Origin: Aphrocallistes beatrix
Taxonomy: Eukaryota; Porifera; Hexactinellida; Sceptrulophora; Aphrocallistidae
Length of the DNA: 64,000 nucleotides
Direction of reading: 5' to 3'
NCBI GenBank assembly: GCA_963281255.1
Contig: OY725490.1
Span: 496,001-560,000 of the forward strand
The notes under the pieces were generated by a model, which ran no database searches, had not been told where the DNA came from, and saw only the letters and a list, made by a program, of their open reading frames with translations. A program made the translations under genes and the position numbers. Of this stretch, positions 57,391 through 64,000 are shown piece by piece (position 1 is the stretch's first letter; each line of letters begins with the position of its first letter).

Positions 57391-57973
57391 TATATACATA
57401 AAGTAAACAAACCTCAAAAATATGCTAGAAACTGGCTTTTAACGGTTGATATGGGATTTTTAGGGGTCGAGATTTCGAATATGAATAATCCACGTGGGAT
57501 GATGGAGTGTATTTTAGGCTCAATTCCCTACCATATAAGGAATATGTGGCATATATTTGTTGCGATTTGGAAAAATATAATTTCCTGAAGCAGATGTACG
57601 GACGTCGCACGCCGATTATGACATAAGGCATCTCCTATATTAGGAGCTGCACTAATGATAAAAGTATGAAGTATTAATGAAGAACACAGTAATGTGTATA
57701 GTTAATGGTTAGTATGGATAAGGAGATTAGGCTATGTAAGGTCCACATTTCATATTAAATAGTAGTACAAAACTTTATCATAAAATTTCGGAAGAACATG
57801 ACAAAATCTTATTTCCTTTGGCCCAATCATTTTTAATTATAAATAGAACAAATAATTCGTTATTGGATTTAAATGGAGATAATTTCTCGACACTTGACCA
57901 TATTCTCAAACATGTAGAAGAGTTTCCCTTTTTTGTGGAGAACTTTACCTGAAAAATCACACATCGGAAATAA
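57391..57973. other. Intergenic, nothing certain
   Basis: 57590-57650 resembles 20050-20120 (ATAAGGCATCTCCTAT, GAGCTGCA), another dispersed repeat. No gene. Confidence 0.4.
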
Positions 57974-58920
57974 TTATATTTCCAAACCCTTCGAGACATA
58001 AAATGAGGTAAAGAAATTGTATTTTAAATTAAACAAAAATATTTGCAATTTATATTCGCCCCACATTGTCACAACAACTAGTTTGTGATTGGCGGTTAAA
58101 CTCAATCCAGTTATAGTGTTGAACATTCCTGGATCTACACCAAATTCTCCGAACTTTTGAAAGAGAGTTTCTTCCTTTGAGAAGAACTTGACTTCGTTTG
58201 ATGTCCTATCACTTATGATAAAATTTCCAAAACTATTCAAACAGAATACAGGAAAAGGGAAGTGAGATAACCTTGAGAAGATATTTAATCCACGTGGGAT
58301 GATGGAGCGTAGTTTGAGCCCTTTTTGATTGAATACCAGAATGCAGCAACGTGAGTGTAGAGGATTGAGATTAAGTACGAATACTTCATCGGCTGTCAGC
58401 TTAATATCACATGGGAGTATCATGGAGTAGTGGGAGATCTGTCGCTTGTAGTTAGGTTTCCATCAAGGATTTGTAAACGATGTTTAAAATATTCAGCAAC
58501 AAAGACTTCTCCATTAGTGGATACTGCTAGTCTCCTTAGGTGCTTATTATTTTCTATACCAGATCCTATGTCCTCCTTGTTTCTGATAAGACGAAGACGA
58601 TTTGTAACTTTGAAATGGACCAAAAAGGGTTTCCTTGAAAGAGCTATATAGAGATTGTCCTGATGAATAGCAATTTCATGTGGAAAACCTAAACCTTTTT
58701 GTAAAAATCGGTTTTCAATGATCCCAGACTCTGAAAGGATAAACACACGTAGACAATCATCACCGAATTCTAATGCATAAATATGTTCAGTATACGGATC
58801 AGTAGTGACACAGACAGGTTGAAGGGGATACTCACATCTTGCACCAGTAGATGGTGACACTGTCAAATGGTTAAAAAGGTAGTTGTTATGGTTGTCTTCG
58901 AAATTCATAAGTTGCTCCAT
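57974..58920 (-). pseudogene. NHL propeller, family C, one frameshift
   Basis: ATG at 58920 (MEQLMNFEDNHNNYLFNHL). Blades: QPVCVTTDPYTEHIYALE, FPHEIAIHQDNLYIAL and RRLAVSTNGEVFVAEYF. One missing base near 58450 follows; the continuation is in another frame (ISHYSMILPCDIKLTADEVF), then VFCLNSFGNFIISD and ITGLSLTANHKLVVV. With the base restored it would be a full six-blade protein. It is well diverged from A, B and D. A single one-base break may be a consensus error. Confidence 0.75.
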
Positions 58921-59867
58921 TTGGTTAGAAAAGAAAATATAAATTGGCTGTAAAGAGAAAAATATGTTTTGTTAAAGAAAATACGACACTAGGGATTCCC
59001 ACCAATACATTAGTTTCTATCACGTTGCATTATTAGTTGTAAAGTGTCTACAAATAAGGATGCTCACATGCAAATCGATGTGAAGTGTGAATTGCGCCGA
59101 GTTCTCAACAAATAGATCAGATACGCTTGCTGAGGAAATCTCGTGATGCATTTAGATCCAAAATTAAGTCTTTCTCGAACTTGCTTTTGAATACATTATA
59201 ATTCATGGAGCAGATAAACAATTCGAGGTAACACGGTATTACTGCTCTTAGTAAATTGCTGATTTGACATTCCTTTGCATTGCTTTAGTAACTGGTTACA
59301 TTTGGCTCTTGTTCTATTTCTAGCGACAATTAATGGGGAAATCAATCGATAAAATACGCAAAATACTTTGCAAACTCTGCTCTAAATATTGGAGTTTTCT
59401 CATAAAAATGAAGTGTGACTCGGTTAATTAGAAAACATTTGCAAAAGTGTTTAAACACATCATCATTTCACATACAGAGTATTATAATGAGTTTATTCAT
59501 GAAGAAGCATACTTCTAAACGCTATTGGATAGAGCTAATCGGATTCCAGATTAGAATAATACACAACTATATTATTCACAGTAGAATTTATCCAATCAAT
59601 CATTCGTTTCGAACTTGTATAATTATCAATCAGTGCCACCTTATTCCACATACATCCATTTTAACCACTCTACATGATAGCAATGAATTATCTATGGTAG
59701 CTCAGGCAGACAGGATTATTCTTTGAGTTGAGTATTTTTAGCAGCGCAAGCAAGCGAAGCACGCTTGTAGTAGTGATTGGTAATCAGGGAAAATTGCAAA
59801 TATATAGATTTCAAATTTTAATTATAGAAACTAAATTGAAACGAACAAATACTGACAGAAAACACAC
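58921..59867. other. Intergenic, hairpin-element remnant
   Basis: 5' flank of the family C gene. 59490-59555 is paralogous to 53880-53950. A fragment of the hairpin-rich element (GCAAGCAAGCGAAGCACGCTTG) occupies 59742-59768. No gene. Confidence 0.5.
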
Positions 59868-60725
59868 TTATAGATAAGAAAATATTTGAAGCCCGTAGTT
59901 ATGGTTATTGGATGCAGCAACCAATTTTAGATTTGAAGCCAGAGCTAATCCTTGAGGATAATCAAACATTCCAACTTTTTGTCCATATTCCCCTATAGTC
60001 TGTAGAAAAGATCCTTCATTTGAGAATATTTTGATCTGGTGATAGTAGGTATCGCAGATAAATAGATTACTTTTGGTGTCAAGACAGAAGTTGCGGGGTA
60101 TATATAGCTGCATTCCATAGCCACAAGTGATTAGAGAGCGTGTTTTAAGTCCGGTATGAGTAAATACATGCACGCAAGGAGAATCATTAGGACAAAGCAC
60201 GTACATTTCTTCGGTCGCTAATTTTACGTCATAAGGTCTGTGTATGGATGGATGTCTCACTTCTCTTATCGGATGCAGAGAGCAATCTAGGATTTGGATT
60301 CTGTTGTTGCTTGTATCAGCTATGTACACATCTCCATTAGTAGAGATGGAGAGTTGGCTGGGTTCATCAAACTGTCCGATAGCAGAACCTCTGCTTCCTA
60401 CCCTAGACACCAGACGGAGGTCAGGCTCTATCTTCAATTGGAGCACAGCGTGAACCATATCATCCGTTACATATAGGTTGTTTCCGTGAATGGCGATACC
60501 CCATAACGATTTCATGTACTCGTTAGTGTAGGTATTTAGGTACTCACCAAACTCTGAAAATACAGACACTCTCGGGAAGCTAAGACCGTCAGTGACATAT
60601 ATGTGGTTAGTGGCTGGGTTCATTGCAACACCACGGGGACACCAGAGCTCACCAGGTTCTATACCCTTCTTTGCAACAGCTATTAAGTGGTCCACAGGAT
60701 GAGAGTCGGGAAATTCTAAGGTCAT
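59868..60725 (-). CDS. Six-bladed NHL propeller, family B, intact
   Basis: The only undamaged family B copy: 285 codons from ATG 60725 (MTLEFPDSHPVDHLIAVAKK); an upstream in-frame TTG is not used. Blades: CPRGVAMNPATNHIYVTD, LWGIAIHGNNLYVTDD, EPSQLSISTNGDVYIADTS, RPYDVKLATEEMYVLC, PRNFCLDTKSNLFICD and YPQGLALASNLKLVAAS. No RING, B-box, coiled coil, signal peptide or membrane helix. It serves as reference for the seven damaged family B/C loci upstream. Function unknown; a binding platform is likely from the fold. Confidence 0.85.
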   Translation of the reverse strand: MTLEFPDSHPVDHLIAVAKKGIEPGELWCPRGVAMNPATNHIYVTDGLSFPRVSVFSEFGEYLNTYTNEYMKSLWGIAIHGNNLYVTDDMVHAVLQLKIEPDLRLVSRVGSRGSAIGQFDEPSQLSISTNGDVYIADTSNNRIQILDCSLHPIREVRHPSIHRPYDVKLATEEMYVLCPNDSPCVHVFTHTGLKTRSLITCGYGMQLYIPRNFCLDTKSNLFICDTYYHQIKIFSNEGSFLQTIGEYGQKVGMFDYPQGLALASNLKLVAASNNHNYGLQIFSYL

Positions 60726-61092
60726 TCTACTCAACTGGAAGATTCTAATTGGATAGTATTATGAATTAACACAATTCATGTAAGGCTATTTATATTGGGA
60801 TAGCCCACCAGTAACTCAGAGATCAGGTTACGAATGGTTATAATTAAGAATTCTATTCTAATCTAATATTACTTGGGATATTCAACAGTTCTCATTCCTG
60901 ATTTCGAACTCATTGGATAGTGAAATAGGATATTTTCGATTTGTTCATTGTATTTCTTAGGTATTTGTTTCCAATTTGTTGTATATAATATTATTATGAT
61001 AGACAACCATTGTGCTGCCAAAATTAGACTTTTGTACATCGGTTTACAGTAAAATCGAAAATTTGAATCTTGCATTTAAAATGACTTAAAAC
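60726..61092 (-). promoter_or_regulatory. Upstream region of intact family B gene
   Basis: Conserved with 43578-43950 (AGATCAGGTTACGAATGGT). Conservation between a live and a broken copy reflects recent duplication; a promoter is expected here but no core element is assigned. Confidence 0.4.
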
Positions 61093-61245
61093 CAAAGTTT
61101 GAAACCGATTGACCCGAATATCAGTATTCATGAATAGTTCTCTAACAGAATACGAATACTGATATTCTTTTTCCAACCGAATATCAACTATTTGGCGAAT
61201 AGTATTTGGTCTAACCGAACATTTAACTTTTCGGTTGCAACCTTG
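61093..61245. mobile_element. hAT-type MITE, 153 bp
   Basis: Ends CAAAGTTTGAAACCGATTG and TTCGGTTGCAACCTTG, perfect 8-bp duplication CTTAAAAC (61085-61092 and 61246-61253). A shorter member of the 31925-32328 family. Confidence 0.88.
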
Positions 61246-61568
61246 CTTAAAACTAACTTGGAAAATACAGTTTTTTGAAACTCATAGAATAAGATCATTG
61301 AAAGTTTAAATAATTAATCTGAGAAGTGAATGGGAGGTGTTCTATAAGGTTGTTCGTGCTGAAAAGATATCCAGCGACTCTTAATAAATTTTGGTCAATT
61401 TTGGCAAACAAAAATGGGATTAAAGTGGCATTAATCTTTTCTAAACACATAACTCCAAGGAGCCTAAGCCTAGCAAACTCAGAAAAGTCAACCTAAATCC
61501 TCACTATTAAAACTCGATTAATGTTGATATGTGTGTATTTATATATATTAATCTATATACGATTTGAT
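61246..61568. other. Intergenic, nothing recognised
   Basis: No gene or clear repeat. Confidence 0.4.
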
Positions 61569-61724
61569 TGCAGAAACTACCTGGCACAGAAAGCTGATTT
61601 TTGGCATGTGGGAGTGTTTTGGCTATGGCTCCACTAAGTTCTGACCTCAGACGAAAATGTCGACCCATCATGGAATCATGAAGTCATTGTAACCTTTCAC
61701 CTTGAACAAGCGAAGCGCGCTTGT
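61569..61724. mobile_element. Hairpin-rich element, internally deleted, inverted
   Basis: Carries both ends of the 7231-7711 element in reverse orientation: GAAACTACCTGGCACAGAAA at the left and CAAGCGAAGCGCGCTTG at the right, with the middle missing. It therefore defines the two termini. Confidence 0.7.
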
Positions 61725-62566
61725 GATAATGTGTTGATGCATAAAATCCGAAGAGGGATCAGGTTAATCTAAATTTGCTGAGAACAGAAGTACAAGGGAA
61801 ACCCAAAATGGGAATCAAAGGGACTATTCTCAACTAGAATATGTGGCATTTCCTGTGGGCTTCTGTGGAAATTATAATTGAACGACTCGAACAATTCCAC
61901 TCAAGCAACGTTATCATCAATCCAATCAAAGTATGTTTGTGTAATACCTATAATCAATCAAGTTTGTTTTATGAAAAGGTTACACAGCTTTCATTGGTAT
62001 CCATGAAGCAGGTTTTAAGAGAACAGCTTAGTATTATGTAGTCATGACAAATTAACTAATATTAGCTGAACCTATCTATCAAAATCATTTCGAATCGAAT
62101 TGATTGAAGAAATTGCAAGGCACATAAAGTTAATAATGGCTTGTGGGAGTCTTTTGGAGTCTTAACAGACAATATGAATTATCCCATGCAGAAGATTCAT
62201 TAATGGAACTTCAAAATGAAAAGATATAAGATATTTAATATATATCAGTACAATTAATCCTAATATTGATCCTTTTCAGTTCTTCAAACTACGTCTTGAG
62301 TCATTTCATTGTAACGAATTTCTATTGCGCTGTAGCACTATATATAACAACGACCTTTACATACATTCATAGTGTCAAATGTGAGAAATTGTATACTTAA
62401 ATACAGACTACAGGAATTTGAATGGATATTCAGATTTGATCAGACAATACTCAATGAGACAAATTGTGGAGTTTTGAAGTATCGGCTCCACCATTACGAA
62501 CCTCGACTGCTAGGGTAACTCCAGTTAGAATCCAGTTAGAATCCAGTTAGAATCACTGCAAGCACA
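61725..62566. other. Intergenic, nothing certain
   Basis: 62100-62160 holds another terminal piece of the hairpin-rich element (GATTGAAGAAATTGCAAGGC). 62520-62553 has three TCCAGTTAGAA units. No supported gene. Confidence 0.4.
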
Positions 62567-62880
62567 AATAGTAACATAAACATCAGAATAGATTTAGCTG
62601 GTTAATGCTAGTTGCTTATACGCACTGATGTAAACGAACAAAGTTCTCAGCAACAGACACTGAGTCTAAGACAAATAAATGTTCTAATCTCTCTTATCTT
62701 CAACTATTGCATTGTAATACTGCACAGTACTGTTACGTGTAACTAATCAGGTTGTATAGGAGGAGTTAGTGGTAGTAGTGTAAAGAAATGTGATATCATA
62801 ACATGTTGTAGTTATGATGGAAGAAGAATATGAGATCTTCCATAGACATCTAAGAATGAAAATGCCTTAAATTACACTAC
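62567..62880. repeat. 310-bp direct repeat, copy 2
   Basis: Match to 46770-47095 in direct orientation. Confidence 0.8.
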
Positions 62881-62903
62881 ACATTGTGCGGTAACTAATG
62901 TTC

Positions 62904-62985
62904 AGAGGATGCAATGTCCGAGCGACGAAATGTCCAGTGACGAAATGTCTGAGCGACGAAGTTTCCGAGCAAGGAAATGTCCGTA
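62904..62985. repeat. Short minisatellite (CGACGAAATGTCCGAG)
   Basis: About five imperfect units of 15-17 bases. Confidence 0.8.
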
Positions 62986-63020
62986 CTCGAGGAGTGCTAC
63001 TATTCAAGTATATAAGGTAA

Positions 63021-63215
63021 CAGGGTATTAAACAGCCCTCCAGAGATATGCTCTTAATCTAGAACCCATCAATTTTTATACGGCGAATTCGATAAATAGC
63101 ATTATAATATAGAGGAATTTGGGTAATATTCTAAAATCTCACGCTCCTAAACAATTTAGGACTTAAAGTCATACGCCTAAAGGGGAGTTTCGCGATCCTA
63201 GGCAATTCCTAGTCC
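63021..63215. repeat. Dispersed element, uninterrupted copy
   Basis: CAGGGTATTAAACAGCCCTC at the left, CACGCTCCTAAACAATTTAG in the middle and GGCAATTCCTAG at the right. It is the inverted counterpart of the outer element at 31119-31512. Ends and target duplication are unclear. Confidence 0.6.
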
Positions 63216-63297
63216 GGTATAATCTACACGTCAGACAGGTAGGATAAAGGAGTGCTTTGCGTGCGTAAGTACCTCTGCACTGGGGCTATAATATGTA

Positions 63298-63370
63298 CAA
63301 GCGCGCTTCGCTTGCTTACGCTGCGCGGCTTGCGGACACTTCGTGTCAGCAGAGTCGCCCTACGGGCGCC
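63298..63370. mobile_element. Hairpin-rich element, terminal part
   Basis: CAAGCGCGCTTCGCTTG, GCGGACACTTCGTGTCAGC and GTCGCCCTACGGGCGCC in succession; the body is missing. Confidence 0.65.
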
Positions 63371-64000
63371 TGAAGTTACTCAATCTAACATATTTTGGGA
63401 ATTTTTTCCTTTATATAAATATTGTAAACAAAGGTTAACGAATAGTTTCTCATATGGATCCGAAGATATAATATTCGAAATCTACAGCACTAAAAACCCC
63501 ATGTCAACTGTTGGAAGCTAGCCTCTAGCATATTTTTGAGATTTGTATATTTTCTAATGTAAACTATCTAATGTAAACAAAAGTAAACAAATAACTTGAA
63601 AATATGTATATAAAGGTGTGAAAATATGTATATAAATTCTTTGAAATATACTTTTCTAAATGGGTGGTCTGATGCATGTTACGTACAGTGGAATTTGCTT
63701 ATTAGCAATATTGCTCTATTTGCAACCAATTTTCAGGTCCCAGCTGAAGATTTTGTATTAATTATGTTCCTTATTAGCAACTTCGCGTATTAGCAACCAT
63801 TTTATGAGCAAAACTCGAGTTGCTAGCGAAAGCGAATTCCACTGTAGTTACTTTAAAAAGAACCAAAATCTATGGCAGATAGATGTACTATTTATATATT
63901 GAACAGTGACCCTGTGAAGTCTGTGCCACACCCGTGTTAGAACACTACCGCCGTTCCTGATTCGATGTTGTAAAATTATTCTATAATTAGAGTTTAAATA
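63371..64000. other. Right end, no gene seen
   Basis: Apart from the MITE at 63686-63844 nothing is recognised up to the window edge. Confidence 0.45.
63686..63844. mobile_element. Pogo-type MITE, 159 bp
   Basis: Inverted ends CAGTGGAATTTGCTT and AAGCGAATTCCACTG-like (AGCGAATTCCACTG), TA on both flanks (63684-63685, 63845-63846). Inner TTAGCAAC motifs repeat. Confidence 0.85.

Overview
The window looks like nuclear DNA from an animal. It is AT-rich, has short spliceosomal introns with GT/AG borders, and encodes metazoan domain types: RING/B-box/coiled-coil/NHL (TRIM-like), a von Willebrand A plus fibronectin III membrane protein, and a two-pass CD225-like protein. It carries many small non-autonomous DNA transposons and one 200-N scaffold gap (42148-42347). 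An early-branching animal such as a sponge would fit the expansion of intron-poor NHL genes, but no species can be named from this sequence alone.

The theme is NHL beta-propellers. I count 19 NHL/TRIM-like loci. They fall into a RING/B-box/coiled-coil group at the left edge (1-6740); family A (starts MAIVRFPE; 9.8, 13.4, 17.0, 34.9 and 39.5 kb); family D (15.0 kb and a fragment at 16.1 kb); family B (42.1-60.7 kb); and family C (58.9 kb). Families A, B and D are mostly stand-alone six-bladed propellers of about 285-305 residues, read from one exon without RING or B-box. Seven loci are open (5663-6736, 9787-10665, 14056-14973, 16985-17881, 34055-34936, 38616-39491, 59868-60725) and one RING gene is cut by the left edge. 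The others are broken by small indels, stop codons, deletions or insertions.

Family A lies in two mirror-image arrays. Plus-strand units fill about 8.3-18.9 kb and minus-strand units about 32.7-41.1 kb. Each full unit carries about 1.5 kb of conserved upstream and 1 kb of conserved downstream sequence. Between the arrays is a 16-exon minus-strand gene (20311-28057) that I assembled by hand. It encodes a 1129-residue type I membrane protein: signal peptide, vWA with a DxSxS metal site, seven FN3 or FN3-like domains plus one unassigned domain, one membrane helix and a short tail. Its coding phases close exactly. The right third (42-61 kb) is a decaying family B array interrupted by a CD225-like gene (48789-49641).

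Because units are duplicated, many transposon insertions can be read against an empty site elsewhere in the window. At least six hAT-like MITEs have perfect 8-bp target duplications. There are also TA-flanked mariner/pogo-type MITEs, a TTAA-flanked piggyBac-type MITE, a 9-bp-duplication foldback, a large inverted repeat of about 1.1 kb, a perfect 46-bp-arm palindrome, a mariner transposase fragment, and a dispersed element built from stacked GC hairpins that carries CRE-like and AP-1-like sites. I did not recognise any rRNA, tRNA or CRISPR array.
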